Origin: Candidatus Omnitrophota bacterium | Lineage (GTDB): Bacteria; Omnitrophota; Gorgyraeia; Zapsychrales; Zapsychraceae | Reading direction: 5' to 3' | Length of the DNA: 64,000 nt | Assembly: GCA_023136835.1 (NCBI GenBank) | Contig: JAGLQN010000140.1 | Span: 1-64,000 of the forward strand | Position numbers and translations under genes: made by a program | Shown here: positions 43,416 to 52,936 of the stretch, one piece after another | Layout of the letters: each line of letters opens with the position of its first letter | How positions within the stretch are numbered: position 1 is the first letter of the stretch | The notes under the pieces: generated by a model | What the model saw: only the letters and a program-made list of their open reading frames with translations | Told to the model about the DNA's origin: nothing | The model's database searches: none

Positions 43416-44460
43416 CAATATCATCCTCTAATGGCGGACAGAGTACTTCATCTTTCAACCCCATGGGCGTATAAACCGCTTTAAACATTTTTGCCTGCTC
43501 TAAATATTTTAGTGGAGTATAAAATCTCTCCCCTAAACGTAATTCATCTTGCACTCCCTTACCATCCTCATTCAATACCTTATTAATAATCAGTGTTCCT
43601 TCATTAACCGAAACTAAGATTTCATCTTCCATTTTTCTGTAGATAATGCCCTGTTGAAATGGATGAAATGACCCGTCATTATAATCAACTTGACACCCTT
43701 TCAAAAAAACTTTTTGCCCATTAATGAATGTCGCGGCTCCACCATAAGGAGCATCAAAGGCATTAATAAAAGTCTCAACATGTTCTAATAACCAGCTCCA
43801 ATCAATAAAAGCGTGATTTTTTGTGTTTAGCCGCGGCCAATACATGCTGAGATATTCGGGTTGACCAACTACCTTAAAGTCATTTTTGGCCTTTACCTGA
43901 GACATAAACTCCTTAAAAAAGATAATACTTTTCTGATTATGATAATCAATGAAATCTTGAGGAATCTGGCACAACGCAGGATAAATAAACTCTTTATATT
44001 TAACGATATCACCATTATCAATGCCCGGAAAAACTTGATGAACAAGGCAATATCCTAATTTATTTTTTCCTAATATTTGCCAGGTAAACCCTCCTCCTCC
44101 TCTATTCTGAGGAAGCCTGGTTCCATGCATATTAATAAGTCTTCCGTTAAAGAGTTGAATAAATTGTTCTTTGAAAATCCAGGCGGCACCCAGACTTAAA
44201 CCCAATGTTTTGTCGGTAATATTGCTCAAAACCTTCTTGTTAGTACTGATACCCTCTACCTCATAAAAATCGATACCATCTTTTATTAACAATTCTTTTA
44301 GAGTTCTCCCCCCTTCCCATTGTTCTTTTAAATGCCTTGGCGCGCTAAACACAACGACCTCATATCCACTATTACTTAATTGCTTTGCCACATCGCGTAA
44401 AAACAATCCGCCACCAAAAAGAATTACTTTATTAATGTCACCAAAATTTATTTTGATCAT
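43390..44460 (-). CDS. Formyltransferase (Fmt-like), probable amino-sugar N-formyltransferase
   Basis: 356 residues. The catalytic triad of tetrahydrofolate-dependent formyltransferases is intact: N110 and H112 in LINMHGTRLP and D148 in PGIDNGDIV. The C-terminal third resembles the Fmt OB-fold (FINGQKVFLKG, GTLIINKV). Family members formylate Met-tRNA, UDP-amino-arabinose or dTDP-amino-6-deoxyhexoses. Position next to an aminotransferase and NulO genes favours formylating a free amine on a sugar. It overlaps the aminotransferase start by 26 bases. Confidence 0.85.
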   Translation of the reverse strand: MIKINFGDINKVILFGGGLFLRDVAKQLSNSGYEVVVFSAPRHLKEQWEGGRTLKELLIKDGIDFYEVEGISTNKKVLSNITDKTLGLSLGAAWIFKEQFIQLFNGRLINMHGTRLPQNRGGGGFTWQILGKNKLGYCLVHQVFPGIDNGDIVKYKEFIYPALCQIPQDFIDYHNQKSIIFFKEFMSQVKAKNDFKVVGQPEYLSMYWPRLNTKNHAFIDWSWLLEHVETFINAFDAPYGGAATFINGQKVFLKGCQVDYNDGSFHPFQQGIIYRKMEDEILVSVNEGTLIINKVLNEDGKGVQDELRLGERFYTPLKYLEQAKMFKAVYTPMGLKDEVLCPPLEDDIDGKISRII

Positions 44461-44472
44461 ATTAGCCTTCTT

Positions 44473-45351
44473 TCAATTAACAGCCCATTTATAAGGTAAA
44501 AGAGTATTCTCGTTCTGGATTGCAATCGCGCTCAATTGCCCATACACGTTTCTGACTTGGCCAATCAAATTTAAGCTCACAACATTATTTTCAAAATGAG
44601 CTAAACAATCCACCCCAATAATAACTTTATCAATATGAGGGCTTAATAATACAAAATTTAAACAAAGCGCCTCGACAGAGATTTTTCGGATTTCCGCAAT
44701 CTGCTGTAATTTTTCTAATTGCGGTCTTGCCTCTTGAAGTGATCCCGTCAAATGCTCCGAACTCAAGAAAGCCAATCCCTGCAGAAATACGGATCTCACC
44801 TGAATTTCAATTTCCCGTTCTTTCAACATGTCAAAATAACCTTCAAATCTCCGATCAAAAACGCTGTAAGGAATCTGTATAATGTCAAAATCTAATTCAT
44901 TTTTTAATAAACATTCTAACTCGTCCGGAGAGTATAAAGAAAATCCTATTTTCTCTATCCGTCCATCATCTTTTAGGCGAACCAAACTATTCCAAATGTC
45001 ATCGTTTATTAAAATATCCGAAAATTGATGCACTAAATATCCGTATATTCTTTTTAAACCTATCCTCCTGAGGCTTTCCTCTAAGCTTTCTTCAACTTTA
45101 CCCAGGTTAAATAACTCCATAGAGGGTAATTTGGAAACAATTTTAAATTCACTTGGATTTTCTTTTAAATATTCACCAATAATCAACTCACTATCACCGT
45201 AGGAATAAGCTGTATCCAAATAACTTATGCCAACGTGATTGGCATGATCAAGGATTTCAAACACTTCCTTTTTTGATACTTTTCCCGTTGTGTTGGCTAT
45301 CCCGTAATCTTGTCCGAATTGAACAGTTCCCAAACTAATCTTGGATATCAT
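44473..45351 (-). CDS. Aldo/keto reductase
   Basis: 292 residues, TIM-barrel. The catalytic tetrad is visible as YLDTAYSYG (Asp, Tyr), a Lys in KIVSKLP and a His in YLVHQF. Aldo/keto reductases of this kind recur in cytidylyltransferase-aminotransferase clusters for nonulosonic acids. It might reduce or oxidise a side-chain carbonyl to feed the adjacent class III aminotransferase. The gene lies between the fusion protein and the formyltransferase with short gaps. Confidence 0.88.
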   Translation of the reverse strand: MISKISLGTVQFGQDYGIANTTGKVSKKEVFEILDHANHVGISYLDTAYSYGDSELIIGEYLKENPSEFKIVSKLPSMELFNLGKVEESLEESLRRIGLKRIYGYLVHQFSDILINDDIWNSLVRLKDDGRIEKIGFSLYSPDELECLLKNELDFDIIQIPYSVFDRRFEGYFDMLKEREIEIQVRSVFLQGLAFLSSEHLTGSLQEARPQLEKLQQIAEIRKISVEALCLNFVLLSPHIDKVIIGVDCLAHFENNVVSLNLIGQVRNVYGQLSAIAIQNENTLLPYKWAVN

Positions 45352-45355
45352 AAAG

Positions 45356-47509
45356 TTACTTCGCGATTTCTTTTATATCTTTGATTACTTTATTTACTTC
45401 CGCTTTTGCCATCATCGGATATAGCGGAATAGAAAGACAATTGCGATAATATCGTTCCATATTAGGAAAATTTCCCTCATTTGTTTTGAAACATTCTCTA
45501 TAGTAGGGCTGTGTGTAAACAGGTATATAATGAACCTGTGTCTGAATCCCCTTATTTCTTAATTCAAGCATGACCTGCGCTCTAGACTTTCTGATTTTTT
45601 CAAAATCAAACTGAAGAACGTAAAGATGAAAATTACTATCACAATAATCTTTTTCTAATGGAGTTTTAAGCCACTCGATATTCTTAAATGTATCATTGTA
45701 AAGATCAACAATCTCCCTTCTTCGTTGACGAAAACCATCTAACTTCTTTAACTGAGAAATCCCTAACGCGCATTGAATTTCAGTAATACGGTAGTTGTAT
45801 CCCAAACAATTTTGCTCATAATACCATGGATTTCTTAACGGCTTATCTCCGGTATACTTGCTTTGATCAACAGCATTCTCCTTATACAGCAGTTCATCAA
45901 AATCACTAGTGATCCCATGGGAGCGAAAATAACTTAATTTCCGGCGCAATTCTTTATTATTGGTTAAAACAGCCCCTCCTTCACCTGTCGTGATATGTTT
46001 GATAGGATGAAAACTCATAACCGTCATATCCGAATAAGCACAAGAGCCAACCTTTGTTTGTTTATAAGAAGATCCCAACGCATGGCAAGCATCTTCAATA
46101 ATATAAATTTTATGTCCAAACTTTTTTTCATACGAATGTACGCAATCGTGAATGGCCTCCATATCACAGCTTTGTCCGGCAAAATGAACAAGAATGATCG
46201 CCCTAGTCTTTTTGTTAATCCTCTTTTCAATTCCCTGTAAAGAAATATTGTATGTTTCTGGATCAATATCGACAAAGACAGGCTTCCCCCCACAATAAAC
46301 AACACAATTAACCGAGGCAACAAAAGTATTGGGAGGGACAATTACTTCATCACCATTGCTTATGCCCGCAGCTAAACAAGTAATATGTAACGCTGATGTT
46401 CCTGAATTGACAACAACACCTAAAGAAGCATCTGTTACCTGGCATAAAGCGGATTCAAACTCACGAATTCGGGGGCCCTGTGTAATCGCTTCTGATTTTA
46501 AGGTCTCAACAACAGAATTAATATCATCATCATCAATACACTGCTGGCCATAGGAAATAATACCCGATGCGGAAGGATAAATATTAATATGACGCCCGCT
46601 TGATTTTATTTTCTCAGGGACACCCTTTTTAAAATCTTCCACAAAACGTTCTATTGAATAAGATATCGGGGGAATATCTATCGAAAGATCTTTAGCTAAT
46701 TTTCTAGTATTAAGGCTCAACTGTTTATTGCGTTTGGCTTTAAACTCAAATTCATCGATAGAAATTGGCTTGATCAGATTCTGTTTAAGATTTAACTGAT
46801 TCGCGATCTCAGAAACAAATTCATATTTGGACATCGAAGAACTGCTGGCGCAGTTATAAATTCCTGATAAATTCTTTTTTATAGCTAAATCCAGAAGTTT
46901 TGCTAATTCAAATGTGTAAATCGAGGAAAAAAAACAATCCATAAACCCATACATTTCTCTATTTTGTGTCAACTCATGGATCACCCACTCTCCGAGGCTA
47001 TATTTATTCTGAACATTCCATCCGAAGAAATTCGTTCTCAAAACCAAGGAATCCTTCTTTTTCAAGACTTCTTTTTCAGCTTGGCATTTTGTCGTTCCAT
47101 AATGATTGAGTGGCTTAACCGGGTCCGCTTCAGAAAACGAATCCTTTTCTCCACTATAAACCAAATCCGTAGATATATAGACTAGCGTAATTCCAGCCCC
47201 ATTCACATTTTCTATCAAATTCTGCGTTCCTAAAACATTGATACGCTGAGCATCTTCGGGGTGCTCTTCACACACATCCACATCAGCCTGGGCCGCACAA
47301 TGGACAATGATTTCAGGGCTGAATTCACGGATAAGCCTGCTGACATCTTTGCCCGACGTAAGATCTATATTGATGGTCTCAATTCCTGCCATCTCAACTT
47401 TATGAGTATGATACACTCCTAATATGTTATAGGAATCTCTCATGAGATAGGCTAGATTACTTCCCAAAAGACCGCTAATTCCGGTAATTAACATCTTCTT
47501 TTTTTTCAT
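45356..47509 (-). CDS. pseC: Fusion: RmlD-like SDR + PseC-like DegT aminotransferase
   Basis: 717 residues. Residues 1-300 form an extended SDR related to dTDP-4-dehydrorhamnose reductase: G10/G13/G16 loop, YISTDLVYSG at 111-120 and Y137-GTT-K141. Residues about 308-717 form a complete DegT/DnrJ/EryC1 aminotransferase: NSGTSALH, EDACHALGS (472-480) and PLP lysine K504 in SFHPIKHITTGEGG, the signature of PseC (UDP-4-keto-6-deoxy-GlcNAc C4 transaminase). One frame without interruption covers both parts, so this is a genuine fusion. The SDR could make or reduce the keto substrate passed to the aminotransferase. Confidence 0.9.
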   Translation of the reverse strand: MKKKKMLITGISGLLGSNLAYLMRDSYNILGVYHTHKVEMAGIETINIDLTSGKDVSRLIREFSPEIIVHCAAQADVDVCEEHPEDAQRINVLGTQNLIENVNGAGITLVYISTDLVYSGEKDSFSEADPVKPLNHYGTTKCQAEKEVLKKKDSLVLRTNFFGWNVQNKYSLGEWVIHELTQNREMYGFMDCFFSSIYTFELAKLLDLAIKKNLSGIYNCASSSSMSKYEFVSEIANQLNLKQNLIKPISIDEFEFKAKRNKQLSLNTRKLAKDLSIDIPPISYSIERFVEDFKKGVPEKIKSSGRHINIYPSASGIISYGQQCIDDDDINSVVETLKSEAITQGPRIREFESALCQVTDASLGVVVNSGTSALHITCLAAGISNGDEVIVPPNTFVASVNCVVYCGGKPVFVDIDPETYNISLQGIEKRINKKTRAIILVHFAGQSCDMEAIHDCVHSYEKKFGHKIYIIEDACHALGSSYKQTKVGSCAYSDMTVMSFHPIKHITTGEGGAVLTNNKELRRKLSYFRSHGITSDFDELLYKENAVDQSKYTGDKPLRNPWYYEQNCLGYNYRITEIQCALGISQLKKLDGFRQRRREIVDLYNDTFKNIEWLKTPLEKDYCDSNFHLYVLQFDFEKIRKSRAQVMLELRNKGIQTQVHYIPVYTQPYYRECFKTNEGNFPNMERYYRNCLSIPLYPMMAKAEVNKVIKDIKEIAK

Positions 47510-47537
47510 TTTCTACTCCAACACGTTTTGCTTAAAA

Positions 47538-49364
47538 TCATGATCCATTCGTTTCTGCTGTAGATACTTTTGCCATTTTCCGAAATTGCTGATTCTTTGA
47601 TAAAAGTTCGTCGTATGCTCCCTGGTCAACAACCTTGCCATGACTCAACATATAAATAATATCGCACTCTTTAACCGTACTAAGCCTATGCGCAATAAGG
47701 ATGATCGTTTTCTTGTGAGCCAAATTATGGATCGCCTCCAAAATAATATCTTCAGTGATTCCATCAAGGGCACTTGTCGCTTCATCAAAAACAAGCAACG
47801 ACGGGCTGTGATACAATGCCCGGGCTATCCCCAAACGCTGCCTCTGTCCGCCGCTAAGCCGCACACCCCGTTCTCCAACCTCTGTTTCATAACCGTTTGG
47901 AAGTTCTTGAACAACAAAATCATGAATACTAGACAATCGAGCAGCGCGCTGTACAGCCTTGCGATCAATTTCTTCATCCGACACACCAAAAGCAATATTT
48001 CGAGTAACCGTATCATCACATAAATAAATATGCTGAGGAACATATCCAATATTGGCCTGCCACTGCCGTAGATTCTCTTGGTTAATGATTTGTCCATCAA
48101 CAATAATCTCCCCTTGCTGAGGACGAAACAACCCAAGAAGAATATCCGTCAAGGTTGTTTTCCCTGCTCCAGAGCCGCCAACTAGACCGACCGTTGTATT
48201 CGCCTTAATTGTAATATTAAGGTTTCCAATAACTGGCTCTTGGGCCTTAGGGTATTGAAATGATACATTTTGAAACTTAATTTCTTTCGAGAACGAAAAT
48301 TTCTGATCCCGGCGTATTAAATTTGTTTCCGGTTTCCCGGAACACGTCATATAATCCTGATAGACTACATTTAATGCGAATAAAGAAGAACGTATGTTGG
48401 CAATATCCTGATATATTTGCTGTAAGGTAGGCATGAGACGATACGCGGCAAACGCATACAAGCCAATAATTGGAACAACATTTTGATAATTATCTTGAAT
48501 AACTACAATAAAAATGACAATAAACAACATCCCGCCAAAAACTAATATTTCAAAAGCGTAACGCGGCATTTGAAAAATAATATATTTCCAACAAAAGCAA
48601 TCATTGCTCCTTTTGACTGAAGCAATAAACTTATCAATAAAGATCTCTTCCCTGTTTAAAACCTTTATATCCTTAATTCCACCAAAAGCCTCACTCAAAG
48701 CCTTATATATTTTTTTATTATGTTTTGTCATCTCAGCGCCAAGATGAGAAAGTGTCTTTCTAACCAAGCCGTACATAATGATATAACCTCCGCCAATAAC
48801 AACAATGACAACAGAGGCGACAACGGGATTAACCACAACTAATAAAATGATTATTAGTAACGCCATCAAGGCCCTGGCAAACACCTGCAAACATGGAATA
48901 AGAATGCCGCTGACAATTTGCGCTATCTCCGATGCCAGGTAAGCGGTTAACTCAGAAGTATTCCGATTAAGGAAGAAAGCGTAGGGCTCATAAAGGTATT
49001 TCTCTAACAATAATTTTGATAGGGTGTACCGTTTTAAATAGGAAAACCTAATCAAAACTATAGAAATACCCGCACGTAAAAGATTATTAACAATCAGAAG
49101 AACAAATGCAGCAATCCCAAGGGCAACAAGAAAAGAGTCTTTGTTATTAAAATTAAAATAATTGTAAGCCCATTTCAATTGCGGATTTTCCTGAATAACA
49201 TCAGGATTAGTCATAACATTTAGAAAAGGGAAAATAGATGCGATCCCCACCATGTCAAGTACAGCCATTATGACAACAGCTACAATCAACCAGTAAAGTT
49301 TTTTTCTCCCATTAAGAGAGAGTAAATGAAATATTTTCTGAAATGTTGTTGACGTTGCTTTCAT
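47538..49364 (-). CDS. ABC exporter/flippase, fused permease and ATPase (PglK-like)
   Basis: 608 residues. Six predicted membrane helices fill about 22-310. The nucleotide-binding domain has Walker A GGSGAGKTT (396-404), signature LSGGQ (503-507) and Walker B LLVFDEATSALD (523-). The size and half-transporter design match PglK/MsbA-type flippases that move lipid-linked oligosaccharides across the inner membrane. It lies between the nonulosonate genes and the transferase genes, and no Wzx flippase is seen in the window, so it likely exports the cluster's product. Confidence 0.9.
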   Translation of the reverse strand: MKATSTTFQKIFHLLSLNGRKKLYWLIVAVVIMAVLDMVGIASIFPFLNVMTNPDVIQENPQLKWAYNYFNFNNKDSFLVALGIAAFVLLIVNNLLRAGISIVLIRFSYLKRYTLSKLLLEKYLYEPYAFFLNRNTSELTAYLASEIAQIVSGILIPCLQVFARALMALLIIILLVVVNPVVASVVIVVIGGGYIIMYGLVRKTLSHLGAEMTKHNKKIYKALSEAFGGIKDIKVLNREEIFIDKFIASVKRSNDCFCWKYIIFQMPRYAFEILVFGGMLFIVIFIVVIQDNYQNVVPIIGLYAFAAYRLMPTLQQIYQDIANIRSSLFALNVVYQDYMTCSGKPETNLIRRDQKFSFSKEIKFQNVSFQYPKAQEPVIGNLNITIKANTTVGLVGGSGAGKTTLTDILLGLFRPQQGEIIVDGQIINQENLRQWQANIGYVPQHIYLCDDTVTRNIAFGVSDEEIDRKAVQRAARLSSIHDFVVQELPNGYETEVGERGVRLSGGQRQRLGIARALYHSPSLLVFDEATSALDGITEDIILEAIHNLAHKKTIILIAHRLSTVKECDIIYMLSHGKVVDQGAYDELLSKNQQFRKMAKVSTAETNGS

Positions 49365-49373
49365 CAGGAATAA

Positions 49374-50339
49374 TTAATTAACATTAAGTGATTCGATAAA
49401 CTTCTTGTTTTTTAGTTTAATCTTATTATTCACAAACTTTAACACCTTTCCCTGCCCAAACATCAGCATAAGCGCAATATATTTTTCTTCCCGGGATTGA
49501 ATTAATTCGATTCCTTCGGACTCTGTCCAGCTTGGCATAAAATACCCATCGCCGTAAACAGGGCAAAAAGTCGGAGCTGGAGAAGATGTCAACGCAAAAG
49601 GGATATATCCTAATTTAAAAAGATATTGACAAACGTCATAGGCATTGGGTTGTCCATGGTAAAGCGGCAAATACTCTATTTCTGTCATAATCATTAGTGG
49701 TTGATAATCTCCCAATCCCCTTAAAATATTCAATTCGGAGCCTTGTGTATCCAGTTTTAAGAAATCAATCTCCGGAATCTTTAAATGAGAAAGTTCTTTT
49801 GAAATTGTAGAACATGGCACAACAGTTTCTCGAATAGTATCGTACAAAGAAACATAATCCGGATCCGGATTATAAAAATCTAAATATGGCCCTTGAGGCT
49901 TATAAACCGAAGAACCGTAAGGTAGGCGCGTTTCAAAAAGAGTAATTTCTCCGACTTTGTCGGATAAGGCTTTCTCAATAACCTTATAACCCTCTTTTCG
50001 TAAAAGCTCAGCTTCTTCTTTAGCGGGTTCACATAGGATCACGTTAAAGAAGCTTGAATATTTCTGAACGATATCAACCGGACCAGCGGATGCGCCTACA
50101 TCCAAATGAGTCATTTTCCCGTTAAAAATTTTCGATATTAATCCTGAGTAATCATGCCGTAAGCAATAATCATCAAAGCGCCGATTGATATAACACTTTA
50201 ATTCAAATCGAATTCTTGAAGCTTCAGACAGGAATATAATAACGTTCATCGTTTTTTCTAAGAAACAACGTACTATCTTCTTTGAAATTCGTAAAAACTT
50301 TCTAAATATAGTCACTTCCTCTGTAGATTTCTTTCTCAC
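49374..50339 (-). CDS. FkbM-family SAM methyltransferase
   Basis: 321 residues. HLDVGASAGPVDI at 78-90 is SAM motif I, ILCEPAKEE follows, and FLKLDTQGSELNILRG near 192-207 is the FkbM hallmark. The start is GTG at 50339 after a G-rich stretch; an internal ATG at residue 31 is an alternative. FkbM proteins O-methylate sugars or polyketides. Adjacent glycosyltransferase-like genes suggest methylation of a glycan, possibly a chain-end cap. Confidence 0.85.
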   Translation of the reverse strand: MRKKSTEEVTIFRKFLRISKKIVRCFLEKTMNVIIFLSEASRIRFELKCYINRRFDDYCLRHDYSGLISKIFNGKMTHLDVGASAGPVDIVQKYSSFFNVILCEPAKEEAELLRKEGYKVIEKALSDKVGEITLFETRLPYGSSVYKPQGPYLDFYNPDPDYVSLYDTIRETVVPCSTISKELSHLKIPEIDFLKLDTQGSELNILRGLGDYQPLMIMTEIEYLPLYHGQPNAYDVCQYLFKLGYIPFALTSSPAPTFCPVYGDGYFMPSWTESEGIELIQSREEKYIALMLMFGQGKVLKFVNNKIKLKNKKFIESLNVN

Positions 50340-50404
50340 TTACTCTAGACCCCCTTAAATCCGTTACGGCAATGACCGCCGATTTGATAATATAGTAATT
50401 TCAT

Positions 50405-52009
50405 CTATTTAATATCGATAGTTACGACAGACCCTTCTCTTGATGGCAAAAGCGCAGCATGTTTCCGCAAAAACTCTTTTCCAATTCGGGCATTAACAAC
50501 AGCCCCTTCTTCACCATAAAGCTTTCCACAATCCAGTGTTACTGATCTAAAAAGCCCCTGCAGCCCTTCATCTTCTTCGCTGTATTTCAAGTTTCCATCA
50601 CACTTTCTCAGCATTTCCCCAACTAAACTCTTAATTTCCTCTTCCGAATTCTCTATAATTTCAATATCCTCTTGATCATATCTGCTTTGAACAGCTGCCG
50701 TTCCTATTTTTGGAGAGAATAATTCATTAAAATTTAAAAAACGATCTTCCCTCTTGAACTTGCAAGCTCTGGGAATAAATAAATCAGCGCTTGTTAAATA
50801 ATAAGCACAGCAAGTCGGCATAAAATTCGTTGCAACGATAGGGGTCCCAAAGGTTATTGCAAAAATGAACAATCCAGAAGATGTCCCTACAAAAAACCGG
50901 CTTTGGGCACATAAAAAGACATCCATCCAATCACTTTTTTCATCACTATGCGCATAATCAATAACTTTCGGCATTTCCGGCAAGGGCTCCATTGTAGAAT
51001 CTCCCATACGGACAACCCATCCTCCAGCATCCGTGACCGCTTTAATAGCAGGTATATATGTCTGGATATTCGCATTACGGAAATTTTCTACCAAAGAATT
51101 TTTATCCTTCCATCCTCCTTCTCTCACGTGCAGGCAAACAAACCAATCGCCTTGCCGCATACCGAAAGATTTCAGGCATTGCCAACCACGCGCATAATCT
51201 TCATCCGAAATCGTTAAGATGGGCTTTCTTTTATCCTTGATCCATTGTTCCCGTATAATCCCGAGAGCTAAAAAACTTTTATACGTTTTTCCGTTAAGCG
51301 TCATATATGAGTTTAACGGAACTTCAAACCGTTTCTGCAGCGGAGAAAGCGTCCGAATTAACCTGGGATCAGAAATAATCGTAATATAACGACGCCAATA
51401 GTTCAGATAACACGGATTATTTACAGACGCCTTAGGATTAACAAGTAAGATCATTTTTTTGGAAGGACGTAATCCAAGTATCCCCGATTTCACATGAGTA
51501 TCGAGAAACTCATAGGTACCGATGCTGCCCACAGCTAAAAACTCCGAGAGAAATTCGATTCCCAAATCGTCAAATTGATACGCCTTAGCGATGTCGCGCT
51601 GAACCTCCGCTGTTTTCTGAAGCACAGCATTCATCTTGTTTATTTCCCCGGTAAAGAAATACATCCCCTCTAAGATCCGGCTAGCCTCTATCCAGTCCTG
51701 CACATCGACCGGGACAGGATCACGGTCAGCTATGGTTTTAAAATATCTAATCACCAGATCCCCGGTTCTTTTAATTGCCAGTTCATCCGGATTTGCTTGT
51801 GTATAAAGTTTTTTCAGCCTTTTAATATTCTTTTTCCCGACAAAACCATATGCTTTCGGCCAATCAGCCTTAAGCCATACCGCTAACAGCGCGAATATGT
51901 TCATGAAAAGTAACCAAGATAGCTTTTTAACCTTTTTATATAAAACATGCAGACCGCCTTCACAGATTTGATTGATTTGACGATTAATAAATGAAATGTA
52001 TTTCGTCAC
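50405..52009 (-). CDS. TIGR04372-type glycosyltransferase-like protein, copy 1
   Basis: About 534 residues from a GTG at 52009 that overlaps the SDR stop (GTGA); an ATG 39 bases upstream would overlap more. One hydrophobic segment lies near 30-50. The C-terminal half has VCLHVREGGWKD, WVVRMGDS, DVFLCAQSRFFVGTSSG and TPIVATNF, the layout of TIGR04372 proteins found in polysaccharide clusters. The fold is expected to be GT-B-like. Substrate unknown. It is a paralogue of the gene at 52937-54127. Confidence 0.75.
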   Translation of the reverse strand: MTKYISFINRQINQICEGGLHVLYKKVKKLSWLLFMNIFALLAVWLKADWPKAYGFVGKKNIKRLKKLYTQANPDELAIKRTGDLVIRYFKTIADRDPVPVDVQDWIEASRILEGMYFFTGEINKMNAVLQKTAEVQRDIAKAYQFDDLGIEFLSEFLAVGSIGTYEFLDTHVKSGILGLRPSKKMILLVNPKASVNNPCYLNYWRRYITIISDPRLIRTLSPLQKRFEVPLNSYMTLNGKTYKSFLALGIIREQWIKDKRKPILTISDEDYARGWQCLKSFGMRQGDWFVCLHVREGGWKDKNSLVENFRNANIQTYIPAIKAVTDAGGWVVRMGDSTMEPLPEMPKVIDYAHSDEKSDWMDVFLCAQSRFFVGTSSGLFIFAITFGTPIVATNFMPTCCAYYLTSADLFIPRACKFKREDRFLNFNELFSPKIGTAAVQSRYDQEDIEIIENSEEEIKSLVGEMLRKCDGNLKYSEEDEGLQGLFRSVTLDCGKLYGEEGAVVNARIGKEFLRKHAALLPSREGSVVTIDIK

Positions 52010-52911
52010 TTGTGGCCTTTCCAGTTTTCCGCAACCGTTTGTATACATTGCATTATTGGTGTACTTTTGTAACTAATTTCCCGTTTCAATCTATCTGTAT
52101 TCAAACTTGTGTTTCTAGGACGTATGAACGGCTCCTTCAAATCATCTAATGATATCTTTTTGATCTTATCGCGGCTTATGTTCATTTGATCGGCCAAAGC
52201 TAAAGCTAGATCATGCCGGGACCATATCTCGGAAGAACCAACATTAACAACCCCTGTCACATTTTTCATTTGTAATTTTAAAACAGCATTCACAACATCC
52301 AAAACAAGCGTTGGGCAAAAGATCTGGTCATAAGCAGTCTGTATAATCTTGCCTGAATACAGCGCAGAAGCCATTTCATCAAGCAGGGTTCCGTCCCCTT
52401 TGTTAAGAGCAAATACTTTTGACAAACGAACAATGAGATATTCTTTACCGGAACAAATTTCTTTTATTTTTTGCTCAATTTCCGCTTTTTGTCTGCCGTA
52501 TTCATTTAAAGGATTAGGCGGAAAGTTTTCATCATATAAACCAGAAATACCATCAAAAACCATGTCACTGGAGAAATATATTGGTTTAATATTTCTATCA
52601 ACGAGTTTCCGTATAAGATTCACAACTCCTTCGACATTAATCTTTCTGGCTAATTCTCGCTCTTTTTCGCATATAGAAATTCCGGATAGCCCGGCAAAAA
52701 TTAAAGCCTCTTGATAGAAAGATTCAAAAAGTTTTAAAGGCTCGATTTCTGGATAAGCCAGATCAAAATAAGAAAACCCCACTTCATCCGGATTCTCACA
52801 AGTACCAATGCAGTCAGAGTGGATTTTTCTATGTTCTGAGAGAAAATACCCCCCAAGGAATCCCGTTGCGCCAATAATAGCCGTTTTTGGTAAAGCTAAA
52901 GTTATACTCAT
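52006..52911 (-). CDS. RmlD-like SDR (dTDP-4-dehydrorhamnose reductase family)
   Basis: 301 residues. IIGATGFLGGYF near the N-terminus, YFSSDMVFDGISG and the YGRQK catalytic pair match the RmlD family. It sits between two TIGR04372 genes and is coupled to the downstream one. It could complete dTDP-L-rhamnose synthesis with the RmlA, RmlB and RfbC-like genes elsewhere in the window, or reduce a different keto sugar. Its similarity to the SDR half of the PseC fusion is at the family level only. Confidence 0.8.
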   Translation of the reverse strand: MSITLALPKTAIIGATGFLGGYFLSEHRKIHSDCIGTCENPDEVGFSYFDLAYPEIEPLKLFESFYQEALIFAGLSGISICEKERELARKINVEGVVNLIRKLVDRNIKPIYFSSDMVFDGISGLYDENFPPNPLNEYGRQKAEIEQKIKEICSGKEYLIVRLSKVFALNKGDGTLLDEMASALYSGKIIQTAYDQIFCPTLVLDVVNAVLKLQMKNVTGVVNVGSSEIWSRHDLALALADQMNISRDKIKKISLDDLKEPFIRPRNTSLNTDRLKREISYKSTPIMQCIQTVAENWKGHK

Positions 52912-52936
52912 AATCGTTTAAAAATAAAAGTTACCA

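Noticed and set aside
43390-44460. Housekeeping methionyl-tRNA formyltransferase (fmt)
   Set aside because: No def or other translation genes nearby; it overlaps a sugar-type aminotransferase gene. A sugar N-formyltransferase is more likely.
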